From: an uncultured SAR86 cluster bacterium
GTDB lineage: Bacteria > Pseudomonadota > Gammaproteobacteria > Magnimaribacterales > D2472
DNA length: 64,000 nucleotides
Assembly (NCBI GenBank): GCA_902538705.1
Contig: CACBGD010000003.1
Location: 1-64,000, forward strand
Direction of reading: 5' to 3'
In this document: piece by piece, positions 39,672-48,503 of the stretch
Layout of the letters: each line of letters opens with the position of its first letter
Position numbering within the stretch: the stretch's first letter is position 1
Notes under the pieces: model-generated
Databases searched by the model: none
What the model was told of the DNA's origin: nothing
What the model saw: only the letters and a program-made list of their open reading frames with translations
Position numbers and translations under genes: made by a program

Positions 39672-40112
39672 TTATATAAAAAAATTCTTTAAATGTTTTT
39701 CAATTTTTTCCAATTCGTCAATGCCAAGATTCTCATTCCATAGAAAAGATATGTATGAATCATTAAAAATAATTTCAAGTATTGAACGTGGCAGATTCGA
39801 TATTTTATTTTCTATTTCTTCAAAATTATCATCGAATTTTAGTTTTATTGGTTCGTATAAACTAAGAGAGGATTCTTCAAGGACATAGTGTGCATTTTTT
39901 AGATTACTCATATTCTTGATGGAGTAACAAACAAATTTTAAATTCTTCGAAACAAACTTTTGTTTAGACGTTAACGAAGATATTTGAAATCCTTTTTTTC
40001 TCGCTATAAGTCTCAAATCTGAAAGCATACGTGTTTTTTTGGTTGGAATTACTAGATTTATTGAACCTACTAAAAAAAGAATTACTAAAAGAATAATGAT
40101 GTAAACGTTCAT
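39672..40112 (-). CDS. Membrane-anchored protein of unknown function
   Basis: 146 residues. One N-terminal membrane helix (about 3-24, VYIIILLVILFLVGSINLVI) is followed by a basic patch (PTKKTRMLSDLRLIARKKG) and a soluble cytosolic-looking domain ending in aromatic and Leu-rich FLWNENLGIDELEKIEKHL. I recognise no family. It overlaps pyrD by 4 nt, so it is cotranslated with it. It is probably real because it has a stop-start overlap, no better frame on either strand, and codon use like its neighbours. Confidence 0.72.
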   Translation of the reverse strand: MNVYIIILLVILFLVGSINLVIPTKKTRMLSDLRLIARKKGFQISSLTSKQKFVSKNLKFVCYSIKNMSNLKNAHYVLEESSLSLYEPIKLKFDDNFEEIENKISNLPRSILEIIFNDSYISFLWNENLGIDELEKIEKHLKNFFI

Positions 40113-41092
40113 GAGGACAATATCTTCTTAACAATTGATGGCCCTTCATAAATAAATCCTGTGTAAACTTGAATTAAACTTGCCCCGTCTGAGATTTTAT
40201 TTTGATAGTCATCTTTAGAAAAAACACCACCAACACCAATTAAGAAGACTTCATCATCAATTTGTTTTATCTTTCTTAATAGCTCAGAAGATTTATTAAA
40301 AAGAGGTTTGCCAGAAATACCTCCTTCATGTTGACAATTTTCAAGAATATTTTTGTCAATAGAAGTATTAGAAACTATTAGTCCACAAATTTGTAAATCT
40401 TTGTATATTTTCAAAATCTTTTCTATTATTCCATCATCCTCATCTGGTGAAATTTTTAAAAAAACTGGAATTTTTGATGCATTTTTTATTTTTATACTAT
40501 TAATGCTTTTGAAAATCTTCTCGAGCTCATTTGGATCATGTAAGTTTCTTAATTCTGGAGTATTTGGGGACGAAATATTAACTGTGACATAGTCGGCATA
40601 TTGATAAATTTTTTCAAAACAGATTTTATAATCTTCAATTCTTTTTTCTCTTGTACTTGTTTTATTTGCACCAATATTTACTCCAATAATTGCATTAAAT
40701 TTTTTATTCTTAATTTTAGAAGCTAAATAATCCACTCCCTTATTATTAAAACCGAGTCTATTTATAACTGCTTTACTTGAGGTATATCTAAAAACTCTTG
40801 GTTTTGGATTACCCTTTTGAGGTTTAGGTGTAGTTGTTCCAATTTCGATAAAACCAAAACCTAAAGAATCTAAGACATCAACGAAATCTCCATTCTTATC
40901 AAGGCCAGCAGCAACTCCTAGTGTATTCCTGAACTCTAAACCAAAAAATTTTCTAGGGGTAAAATTTGTTTTTCTTATGGGGAAAAAAATTTTCAAAAGA
41001 CCAACTGAATTTAAGATTTTTAATAAAAAAAGCCCAATAAAGTGGGCACTCTCTGGAGGCAAAAATCTGAAAATTTTTATAAGAGCTTTCAA
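40109..41092 (-). CDS. pyrD: Dihydroorotate dehydrogenase (quinone), class 2
   Basis: 327 residues. It oxidises dihydroorotate with FMN and passes electrons to quinone at the inner membrane. The N-terminal helices (FRFLPPESAHFIGL) are the class 2 membrane patch. FMN and substrate motifs: LGVAAGLDKNGDFV, VNISSPNTPELRNL with the class 2 catalytic Ser, and LIGVGGVFSKDD. It overlaps galU by 4 nt upstream and the unknown gene by 4 nt downstream. Confidence 0.96.
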   Translation of the reverse strand: MKALIKIFRFLPPESAHFIGLFLLKILNSVGLLKIFFPIRKTNFTPRKFFGLEFRNTLGVAAGLDKNGDFVDVLDSLGFGFIEIGTTTPKPQKGNPKPRVFRYTSSKAVINRLGFNNKGVDYLASKIKNKKFNAIIGVNIGANKTSTREKRIEDYKICFEKIYQYADYVTVNISSPNTPELRNLHDPNELEKIFKSINSIKIKNASKIPVFLKISPDEDDGIIEKILKIYKDLQICGLIVSNTSIDKNILENCQHEGGISGKPLFNKSSELLRKIKQIDDEVFLIGVGGVFSKDDYQNKISDGASLIQVYTGFIYEGPSIVKKILSS

Positions 41093-41946
41093 TCTATTTT
41101 TTTTAATGCGTCTTTATACTTCTCAATGCTATGTGATCTGTTGATAATTGCCGAAATATATCCTTCTTTGGAACCACAATCAAATCTTTTACCCATAATT
41201 TCGATCGCCCGGACAGTATCCTTCTCAATCAAAGATTTAATTGCATCTGTAAGTTGTATTTCTCCGTTGACTCCGGCATTTGTATTCTCTAAATGATTAA
41301 AGATTTCTTTTGATAAGATATATCTCCCAAAAACTGCTAAATTTGACGGAGCTTCTTCAGCTTTTGGTTTCTCAATGATATTGTTTAGTTTATAACTATT
41401 CCCATCAAGCACTCCATCAATAACACCATAATTGGATATTTTTTCAGGATCTGCTGCGAATACACCTATAACGGATGAATTGTTTTCATGATGGATATTT
41501 GATAACTGACTTAAGCATCCGATTTCATACATCAGAAGATCATCTGCTAGAATGACGCCAAAAAATTCATCATCAACATGCTCTTTTGCTTGAAGAATTG
41601 CATGCCCAAGTCCGTTTGGTTCCTCCTGAAAAACATAGGAAAATTCAACTTTATCTAAGTATTTTGGGTGAATCTTTTCTACTAAATTTTCTTTATTTGA
41701 TTGAATTAATCTTTTCTCAAGCTCTGAATTAATACTGAAGTAATTTTCAATTGCTTTTTTAGTGTGACTTGTTACAAATACTATTTTTTCGATTCCTGCT
41801 TCAATAGCTTCTTCAATTGCAAACTGAATAAGTGGTTTATCAATTATAGGAAGCATTTCTTTCGGTATAGACTTTGTTATTGGGAGAAACCTAGATCCCA
41901 ATCCTGCTACTGGTAAAACAGCTGTTTTTAATTTTTGATTACTCAT
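41089..41946 (-). CDS. galU: UTP-glucose-1-phosphate uridylyltransferase
   Basis: 285 residues. It makes UDP-glucose for envelope polysaccharides and sugar interconversion. The nucleotidyltransferase motif is AGLGSRFLPITKSIPKEMLP (about 14-33), followed by IDKPLIQFAIEEA. EEPNGLGHAI and the VNGEIQLTDAI segment are also typical. The gene lies 2 nt after the rhomboid gene. Confidence 0.95.
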   Translation of the reverse strand: MSNQKLKTAVLPVAGLGSRFLPITKSIPKEMLPIIDKPLIQFAIEEAIEAGIEKIVFVTSHTKKAIENYFSINSELEKRLIQSNKENLVEKIHPKYLDKVEFSYVFQEEPNGLGHAILQAKEHVDDEFFGVILADDLLMYEIGCLSQLSNIHHENNSSVIGVFAADPEKISNYGVIDGVLDGNSYKLNNIIEKPKAEEAPSNLAVFGRYILSKEIFNHLENTNAGVNGEIQLTDAIKSLIEKDTVRAIEIMGKRFDCGSKEGYISAIINRSHSIEKYKDALKKID

Positions 41947-41948
41947 AA

Positions 41949-42569
41949 TTAAGTTTTTTTATTATACATACTAAAAATGTATCCAGATAAAATGCCAGAT
42001 AACAATCCACCGAGATGAGCAAAGTTTGCTATTTTACCAAATCCAAGTAAATCTAAAAAACCTGTAAAGCCAATTAGCAACCAAACAAACATAAAAATAT
42101 AGATTGCGGGTGGGAATGAAAACTTATTAATTCTCAAAAAAGTCTCTGAAACGAAACAATATCCAAGAAGTCCGTATACGACTCCTGATAATCCTCCAAA
42201 TAAAGATGGTCCTGAGAAAGAATACTGTAAATAATTACTAGATATAGATGTGAATAAAATCAAAAAAATAAAAATTATTTTTCCATCTAATTGTTCTATT
42301 TCCCTTCCCAAAATATAAATCCATAAGCAATTAAATATTAAGTGTGTGGATGAAAAGTGAATAAGCATAGGTGTTATTAGTCTCCACCACTCATTGTTTA
42401 TAAGGTAAGTTGTTTTAAAGTCATAAAACTGTATTTGATTAAAGCTTATTAGGAATTTATTAAAAAAAATTGGCTCTACAAGATTTAAGTTAGAACCAAA
42501 GCTTGAAAAAAAAGATACTAAACAAGCTAAAGCTATTAACCAGATGTATATTTTATTTGAGATTTGCAA
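41949..42569 (-). CDS. Rhomboid family intramembrane serine protease
   Basis: 206 residues from a TTG at 42567-42569. Six hydrophobic segments. The catalytic Ser is in LFGGLSGVVYG and the His in ANFAHLGGLLSG, with the HLIFNCLWIYILGREIEQ stretch between. An ATG at 42617 would add 16 residues but would overlap the conserved C-terminus of nadK by 46 nt. The TTG follows the nadK stop by 2 nt and gives an N-terminus that leads directly into the first membrane helix, so I prefer it; the start remains uncertain. Substrate unknown. Confidence 0.85.
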   Translation of the reverse strand: MQISNKIYIWLIALACLVSFFSSFGSNLNLVEPIFFNKFLISFNQIQFYDFKTTYLINNEWWRLITPMLIHFSSTHLIFNCLWIYILGREIEQLDGKIIFIFLILFTSISSNYLQYSFSGPSLFGGLSGVVYGLLGYCFVSETFLRINKFSFPPAIYIFMFVWLLIGFTGFLDLLGFGKIANFAHLGGLLSGILSGYIFSMYNKKT

Positions 42570-42571
42570 GA

Positions 42572-43426
42572 CTATCTTTTGGTAACATTCAATGCCCAGC
42601 CTAGCTTGTCTCGACATGCTTCAAAAAAATTATAGTTTGATGGATGAACTAGTTTAAGGACATCACTTTTTTCAGAAATATTTACTTTAGTGCCATAATT
42701 TATTGGTAGCTTACTTTGACCATCTGCAGATATATATGCATTTTTATCCGGACCGCTAGTTACCTGTATCTCAACTTTTCTATCTGAGGAAATGATGAAA
42801 GGTCTTGAGGAAAGATTATGCGGCAACATCGGTATAATGCTCCAAACTTTAAGATTAGGATAAATTATTGACCCTCCAGCAGATAATGAATATGCAGTAG
42901 ATCCTGTCGGAGTAGAAATAATTAATCCATCTGCCCTCTCTTCGAAAATGAGTTGATCATCAACGCTAACACTGAATTTCATCATTTGTGCATAAGATCC
43001 TGAATGAAGAACTATTTCATTTAGACCAAAAATTTCTTTATCCCCAAATTCTGCTTTAACAAAAGATCTCTCTTCTAATTTAAAATTATTATTGAAAACA
43101 TCACCAATTGATTGCTGAAAGTTATTTTCAGAGCTATCTGTTAGAAACCCAACTTGCCCAAAGTTAACTCCCATTATTGGTATGTCATAACTAATAAAGT
43201 CTCTTGCAGTTGAAAGCATTGTTCCATCTCCACCAAATACAATTATTAAATCAGATTGATCACCTAGCTCATCTCTAGACAATTTTGGAAACTTATTGGG
43301 TGTATCAGAAGCTGATTTGTGGAAATATAATTCTTTAGAGTGAGAAAGAATAGTTTCTATATGCGGAGATATATCTTCATCAAAAGATAAAGATTCCTTA
43401 TAAATTACTCCAATTTTTTTAAACAT
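42572..43426 (-). CDS. nadK: NAD kinase
   Basis: 284 residues from the chosen ATG (43424-43426). It phosphorylates NAD to NADP. Motifs: LIIVFGGDGTMLSTAR (GGDG), LNEIVLHSG, and the substrate segment DGLIISTPTGSTAYSLSAGG. An upstream in-frame ATG (43480) would add 18 residues not seen in the family. First gene of a leftward run nadK-rhomboid-galU-pyrD-unknown-topA. Confidence 0.95.
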   Translation of the reverse strand: MFKKIGVIYKESLSFDEDISPHIETILSHSKELYFHKSASDTPNKFPKLSRDELGDQSDLIIVFGGDGTMLSTARDFISYDIPIMGVNFGQVGFLTDSSENNFQQSIGDVFNNNFKLEERSFVKAEFGDKEIFGLNEIVLHSGSYAQMMKFSVSVDDQLIFEERADGLIISTPTGSTAYSLSAGGSIIYPNLKVWSIIPMLPHNLSSRPFIISSDRKVEIQVTSGPDKNAYISADGQSKLPINYGTKVNISEKSDVLKLVHPSNYNFFEACRDKLGWALNVTKR

Positions 43427-43511
43427 AATTGAATTATACATCCCTAAAAAAGAATTTATTAACCGTTTTTTGGAGATCATTTCTTGATATTCAATGCAAA
43501 ATATTTAAAAA

Positions 43512-43539
43512 TTGATTTTTCAACAAACTTACATATATA
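43512..43539 (+). promoter_or_regulatory. Probable promoter of the acyl-CoA dehydrogenase pair
   Basis: TTGATT (43512-43517), a 16-bp spacer, then TATATA (43534-43539). The predicted start of transcription lies at or near the ATG at 43546, so a leaderless message is possible; no Shine-Dalgarno is seen. Confidence 0.4.
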
Positions 43540-43545
43540 AATAAT

Positions 43546-44739
43546 ATGAGCGACTTAGAAAATTTTAGAGTTGAAGTCAAAGATTGGCTTGATAAGAATT
43601 GCCCCTCAACTATGAGAACTGGAGCACCTACTGACACACCTATTGATGAAGTGTGGGGAGGTAGAAAAGCGGTTTATAAGAATCCTGATTCAAAATTATG
43701 GCTCGATAGAATGGGAGAAAAAGGATGGACCATGCCAACGGTGCCAAGAGAATATGGAGGTGGAGGCCTTAATAAAGAAGAAGTAAAAATACTTAACGAA
43801 GAAATGTTTGCTATTGGAGCTCGAGCTCCTCTTCTTAGTTTTGGTATATGGATGCTTGCCCCTGTTTTACTTGAGTATGGCAATGAAGCACAAAAAAAGG
43901 AACATCTTCCAAAAATAATTAGAGGTGAAATTAGATGGTGTCAGGGATACTCCGAACCTGGTTCAGGATCAGATTTAGCAAGTCTTGCTACTAAGGCAGA
44001 AGATATGGGAGACCATTTCTTAGTAAACGGACAGAAAGTTTGGACATCATATGCAGATAAAGCTGATTGGATCTTTGCTCTAGTCAGAACTGGACCAAAA
44101 GAACCAAAACACAGCGGGATAAGCTTTTTGCTTATTGATATGGAAAATCCAGGAGTTTCTACTAAACCTATTACATTAATAAGTGGCAAGTCGCCATTTT
44201 GTGAAACATTTTTTGATAACGTTGAAGTTCCAAAAGAGAATCTTGTGGGTGAACTTAATGCAGGTTGGACAATTGCAAAAAAATTGCTACAGCATGAAAG
44301 AAAATTTATATCTAACTTTGGACTTGCTGCAGGAATGGGTAGTAAAAAAGATGTTGTTTCATTGGCAAAAAAACATTTTGGTGAAGACGAAGGAAAAATA
44401 TCAAATCCAATATTTAGGTCAAAAGTTATAGATCATAAAATGAAAGAACATGCTTTTGGGTTAACCCTTCAAAGAGCTGCAGACGAAGGTGGTAAAGCTT
44501 CTGCAGTAGCTTCAATGTTTAAATACTATGGAACTGAACATAACAAAAGAAGGCATGAGCTAATGGTTGCAGCCTCTGGAGTTAATGGACTTGCATGGGA
44601 TGGAAATGAGTTTGATGACAGTGAAAAAAATCTTACCAGAGCATGGTTAAGAACAAAGGGTAATTCTATAGAAGGAGGTACCTCAGAGGTTCAACTAAAT
44701 GTAATTTCTAAAAGAGTACTTGAGCTTCCATCTGGGTAA
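43546..44739 (+). CDS. Acyl-CoA dehydrogenase, catalytic-type subunit of a two-gene enzyme
   Basis: 397 residues, FadE family. The FAD/substrate motif WCQGYSEPGSGSDLASL (about 130-146) and the C-terminal SIEGGTSEVQLNVI are present. E376 in the IEGGTSE motif occupies the usual catalytic-base position of MCAD, and a second candidate Glu lies in LLQHERKF, the site used by isovaleryl- and long-chain-CoA dehydrogenases. The next gene is a shorter acyl-CoA dehydrogenase without either Glu, with 1-nt overlap. Such pairs form alpha2-beta2 enzymes in sterol degradation. Substrate not determinable. Confidence 0.9.
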   Translation: MSDLENFRVEVKDWLDKNCPSTMRTGAPTDTPIDEVWGGRKAVYKNPDSKLWLDRMGEKGWTMPTVPREYGGGGLNKEEVKILNEEMFAIGARAPLLSFGIWMLAPVLLEYGNEAQKKEHLPKIIRGEIRWCQGYSEPGSGSDLASLATKAEDMGDHFLVNGQKVWTSYADKADWIFALVRTGPKEPKHSGISFLLIDMENPGVSTKPITLISGKSPFCETFFDNVEVPKENLVGELNAGWTIAKKLLQHERKFISNFGLAAGMGSKKDVVSLAKKHFGEDEGKISNPIFRSKVIDHKMKEHAFGLTLQRAADEGGKASAVASMFKYYGTEHNKRRHELMVAASGVNGLAWDGNEFDDSEKNLTRAWLRTKGNSIEGGTSEVQLNVISKRVLELPSG

Positions 44740-45878
44740 TGAAGTTAATCTTAAACGAAGAACAAAACTATCTTAAAGAGACTGCGCTTGGTTTTGTGTC
44801 TGAAAAAACTCCTGTCTCTCATTTAAGGCATCTAAGAGATTCAGATGATCAGCTCTGTTGGGATAAGGACATATGGAGTGAGATGGTTAAGCTTGGGTGG
44901 TCAGGAATTTTGATTCCAGAAGAGTATGGAGGTTCAAATTTCGGATTGACTGGTATGAGTGTAATTCTTCAAGAATGTGGAAAAACTCTCACACCCTCCC
45001 CATTGTTTGCCTCAGGAGTTTTAGGCGCAACAGCATTAACAAAATTTGGATCAGAGGAACAAAAACAAAAATACTTGTCAAAAATAGCATCTGGTGAGTT
45101 AACTACTGCTCTAGCAATAGATGAAAATAGTCACCACAATCCAAATATTTGCGAATTAAAAGCAATTAAAGATGGTTCGCAATATGTTCTTTCCGGTAAA
45201 AAAATATTTGTTGTAGATGGTGCTAGTGCAGATATTATCATTGTTGTAGCAAGAACTTCTGGTGAAGATGATGATGTTAGTGGATTGAGTTTGTTTCTGG
45301 TTGGATCTGACAATCCCAACTTAAAGAAAGTGAAACTTGATATGGCTGATTCAAGAAACTATGCAAATATCACTTTTGATAACGTATCTGTTGATGAAAA
45401 CATGATTTTGGGTGATATCGATATGGGTCTTGAGCCGATAAATGAGATTTTAGATGTTGCAAGAATTGCTCTTTCTGCTGAAATGTTAGGTTCTTGCGAA
45501 AAAGCATTTGAAATAACAATTGAATACCTTAAAGAGAGAAAGCAATTTGGTGTTCCAATAGGATCATTTCAAGCACTCCAACATAGAGCAGCTGAAATGT
45601 TCTGTGAAATTGAATTAACAAAGTCAGCTGTTATGGCTGCAATGCAAGGAGCAGAAGAAAATTCAAATGACCTTCAAAGGCTTTCAAGTTTGGCAAAATC
45701 AATTGTTGGTGAAACATCTCATCTTGTAAGTAATGAAGCAGTTCAAATGCATGGCGGTATAGGTGTTACTGATGAATACGACATAGGCTTTTATCTGAAG
45801 AGAGTAAGGGTTGCCGAGACAATTTTGGGTAATTCGACTTTCCATCAGGAAAGATATGCTAACCTAACAGGGTTTTAA
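44739..45878 (+). CDS. Acyl-CoA dehydrogenase, partner subunit lacking the catalytic Glu
   Basis: 379 residues. All three acyl-CoA dehydrogenase domains are there, including KERKQFGVPIGSFQALQH and MHGGIGVTDEYDIGFYLKR. At the C-terminus the usual YEGTSQ-type motif is replaced by ILGNSTFHQER, and helix G reads DVARIALSAEM, so neither known site for the catalytic Glu is filled. This fits the non-catalytic subunit of an alpha2-beta2 dehydrogenase with the preceding gene (TAATG overlap). Confidence 0.88.
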   Translation: MKLILNEEQNYLKETALGFVSEKTPVSHLRHLRDSDDQLCWDKDIWSEMVKLGWSGILIPEEYGGSNFGLTGMSVILQECGKTLTPSPLFASGVLGATALTKFGSEEQKQKYLSKIASGELTTALAIDENSHHNPNICELKAIKDGSQYVLSGKKIFVVDGASADIIIVVARTSGEDDDVSGLSLFLVGSDNPNLKKVKLDMADSRNYANITFDNVSVDENMILGDIDMGLEPINEILDVARIALSAEMLGSCEKAFEITIEYLKERKQFGVPIGSFQALQHRAAEMFCEIELTKSAVMAAMQGAEENSNDLQRLSSLAKSIVGETSHLVSNEAVQMHGGIGVTDEYDIGFYLKRVRVAETILGNSTFHQERYANLTGF

Positions 45879-45896
45879 AAGAAAACGGAGGTATCC

Positions 45897-46781
45897 GTGA
45901 GAACAATAAAATCTTTTTTAATTGGAATAATTACATTTATCAATATAGCTATAATCCTATTTATTGGCTTTGGAACATTAACAATATTTAACTCTCCAAG
46001 AATAATAATAAAATACCGTCCTTTCAAAAGATCTCTTCACAAGTTTTCAAATCTAGTTGGGGATCTTACTGTTAAATCTTTAGCAATTTCTATTCAATTC
46101 CTTCATCAAAAAAAATGGGAGTTCATAATTGAAGATGAACTATCAATGAATGACTGGTATTTAGCAACTTCAAATCATGCATCTTGGGGCGATGTTTTTT
46201 GCGTTTTAGCAGCTACTAATTTTAAAGCTCCATTGTTTAAAATATTTATGAAGAAAGATCTTTGGTGGTTGCCGCCCGTATTTCTTGCAAACGTTACCCT
46301 TAATATGCCCTTTGTGAATAGGCACTCAAAAAAAGAACTAGAAAAAAATCCAAATTTAAGAAAGCTTGATTACCAAAATACTATTGCATCATGCAAAAGA
46401 TTTGAAAGACAGCCAACAACTATATTTAGCTTTGCTGAAGGTACCAGAAACAATCCGAAAAAACATTCTGAGCAAAATTCTCCATATAAAAACTTACTTG
46501 CGCCAAAGATAGGCGGTATTGCATTAGGTCTATCTGCTGTTCCAAAAATCAATTATCTATTGGATTTCACAATTATATACAAATCAAAGAAAAGATCCTT
46601 TTGGGATTTTTGCATTGGTGATCTATCCGACGTAAAGGTTTTTGTGAAAAAATTTAGGATTCCAGAAAGTCTAAAAAGAAGAGACTATCTTAATGATCAC
46701 TCTTATCGAACCGAGTTTAGGGAATGGTTAGATAATGTTTGGGTTGAAAAAGATAAGCTTATAGATTCAGTTAACTTCTAG
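45897..46781 (+). CDS. PlsC-domain acyltransferase (YihG-like)
   Basis: 294 residues with a GTG start behind a strong GGAGG ribosome-binding site. One or two N-terminal membrane helices (about 5-30), then the acyltransferase motifs NHASWGD (HX4D) and FAEGTRNN. It resembles the YihG/YihX-type lysophospholipid acyltransferases more than essential PlsC, which is shorter. It is probably an inner-membrane enzyme that acylates a lysophospholipid. It lies 18 nt after the dehydrogenase pair and overlaps the convergent rraA-like gene by 15 nt. Confidence 0.88.
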   Translation: MRTIKSFLIGIITFINIAIILFIGFGTLTIFNSPRIIIKYRPFKRSLHKFSNLVGDLTVKSLAISIQFLHQKKWEFIIEDELSMNDWYLATSNHASWGDVFCVLAATNFKAPLFKIFMKKDLWWLPPVFLANVTLNMPFVNRHSKKELEKNPNLRKLDYQNTIASCKRFERQPTTIFSFAEGTRNNPKKHSEQNSPYKNLLAPKIGGIALGLSAVPKINYLLDFTIIYKSKKRSFWDFCIGDLSDVKVFVKKFRIPESLKRRDYLNDHSYRTEFREWLDNVWVEKDKLIDSVNF

Positions 46782-47249
46782 GGATTCCTTCGAAACCAGC
46801 CATCCATTTTTATCTGCATAGAGCCAAGAGTTTTCACTTAAAATAACACCACCAAAAATAACATCTTCTCCAAGAAAACCTTTGTCATTTTTTTTAGTCT
46901 TAGCTATTGTTGATCCAAGGGCTAGGATTCCTATGTCCATTTCCTTAAGAAGCTCAACGTCTCTTACATACCCGGCAACAAATATCCCATTCCATTCATT
47001 ATCAATAGCTTTTTGAGCAATTTCATCTCCAATCATTGCCGCATGAGTAATTAAATTTGGGTTTATCACTAGCACCTTTCCCTTACCATTAGTGCCAAGT
47101 ATTTCTTTCACTTTAGAATTATCATCATGACAGGTAACAGTTTTAATTTGTCCAAAAAAGGAGTCTCTATTTCCAAAAGATTTCATTGATTCAAATCCTT
47201 GAAAAACTTTTTTTTGATACTTATCTTTGAGATCTGGAGTTGAAAACAT
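46767..47249 (-). CDS. rraA: RraA family protein (RNase E activity regulator / class II aldolase-like fold)
   Basis: 160 residues (161 in E. coli RraA). Family core: LITHAAMIGDEIAQKAIDNE, then GIFVAGYVRDVELLKEMDIG with the R-D pair that in aldolase-type relatives binds the substrate and metal. RraA inhibits RNase E; related proteins are 4-hydroxy-4-methyl-2-oxoglutarate aldolases. The length and lack of extra domains favour RraA. It stands alone, between convergent and divergent neighbours. Confidence 0.85.
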   Translation of the reverse strand: MFSTPDLKDKYQKKVFQGFESMKSFGNRDSFFGQIKTVTCHDDNSKVKEILGTNGKGKVLVINPNLITHAAMIGDEIAQKAIDNEWNGIFVAGYVRDVELLKEMDIGILALGSTIAKTKKNDKGFLGEDVIFGGVILSENSWLYADKNGWLVSKESLEVN

Positions 47250-47327
47250 TTTTAAATTATTACTGTTTTATATTTTCCATGCAAATAAAAAACTGGGTTA
47301 AAATAAATTTTAAAAACAGGAAAAAAA

Positions 47328-48482
47328 ATGAAATCACAAATTTGCGAATTATTAAATATAGAGTTTCCAATGGTTGCTTTTAGTCATTGTAGAGATGTTG
47401 TCGCCGCTGTTTCAAAAGCTGGAGGTATGGGAGTTTTGGGAGCTGTAGGACTCTCTCCAGAAAAGCTTGAGATTGAACTTAATTGGATAGATGAGCATGT
47501 TGATGGCAAACCATACGGAGTAGATGTCCTTGTACCTAATTCTTACGTTGGAAAGGGTGAAAATCTTACTACTGATGATCTAAGAGCCATGATTCCACAA
47601 GAACATAGGGAATTTAGAGCTGATGTCTTAGAAAAACATGATATAGAGGCAAATGATTTGAGGTCTGATGCAAGCTCTCAAAGAACCGAGCAAAATTCTA
47701 ACCAAGTCCTTGGAGCTGGTCTAGATGGAGCCAAAGAAGTGCTTGAAGTTGCTTTTTCACACCCTATAGGCCTTGTTGCAAATGCTCTTGGAGTTCCACC
47801 AAAATGGATGCTTGATATGGGCAAAGAACATAATGTTCCTGTTGCTGCGCTAATTGGTGCAAAACAGCATGCAGTTAAGCAAGTTGAGGCTGGAGTAGAC
47901 ATTATTGTGGTATCAGGCACAGAGGGAGGCGGTCATTGCGGAAGCGTTTCAACAATGGTTCTTGTTCCTGAAGTAAGAAGAGCACTAAAACCTTATGGAG
48001 ATGTTCCCATTCTTGCCGCTGGAGGAATCTGCACTGGAGAACAAATGGCAGGAGTTATGGCGATGGGAGCTGATGGAGTGTGGTGTGCATCCGTATTTCT
48101 TCCAACAACAGAAGCTGAAACATCTGATAATGTTAAAGAAAAAATGATTGCTGCTTCATCAAGTCATACGGTTAGATCAAAAAGCAGAACTGGGAAGCAT
48201 TCTAGACAGTTAAAATCCCCATGGGTTGATGCATGGGAATCAAAAGACGCACCAGAGCCCCTGCCTATGCCTCTTCAAACTATGGTGAGTGAGCCCGCTC
48301 TTAAAAAAGTAGCTGATCAAGCAGCAATTGGTCATGAAGGTGCAAAACAACTTGAAACCTACTGGGTTGGTCAAGGAATTGGGCTGGTAAATGAAACCTT
48401 AAGCGCTGGGCAAACTGTTCAAAAGTTTAAAGAGGAATTCGTTGAGTCTTATGAAAGAGTTAATAGTTTCTTTTCAGATTAA
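47328..48482 (+). CDS. Nitronate monooxygenase family flavoprotein
   Basis: 384 residues, FMN-binding TIM barrel of the nitronate monooxygenase / 2-nitropropane dioxygenase family. Core motifs: FPMVAFSHCRDVVAAVSKAGGMGVLG at the N-terminus (abridged), IIVVSGTEGGGHCG (about 202-215) and PILAAGGICTGEQMAGVMAMGADGVW. Some relatives act on enoyl-ACP (FabK) or unknown enoyl compounds. No partner genes. An AGGA ribosome-binding site lies 8 nt before the ATG. Confidence 0.88.
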   Translation: MKSQICELLNIEFPMVAFSHCRDVVAAVSKAGGMGVLGAVGLSPEKLEIELNWIDEHVDGKPYGVDVLVPNSYVGKGENLTTDDLRAMIPQEHREFRADVLEKHDIEANDLRSDASSQRTEQNSNQVLGAGLDGAKEVLEVAFSHPIGLVANALGVPPKWMLDMGKEHNVPVAALIGAKQHAVKQVEAGVDIIVVSGTEGGGHCGSVSTMVLVPEVRRALKPYGDVPILAAGGICTGEQMAGVMAMGADGVWCASVFLPTTEAETSDNVKEKMIAASSSHTVRSKSRTGKHSRQLKSPWVDAWESKDAPEPLPMPLQTMVSEPALKKVADQAAIGHEGAKQLETYWVGQGIGLVNETLSAGQTVQKFKEEFVESYERVNSFFSD

Positions 48483-48503
48483 AAAAATAATTGGTTCAGT
48501 TAA

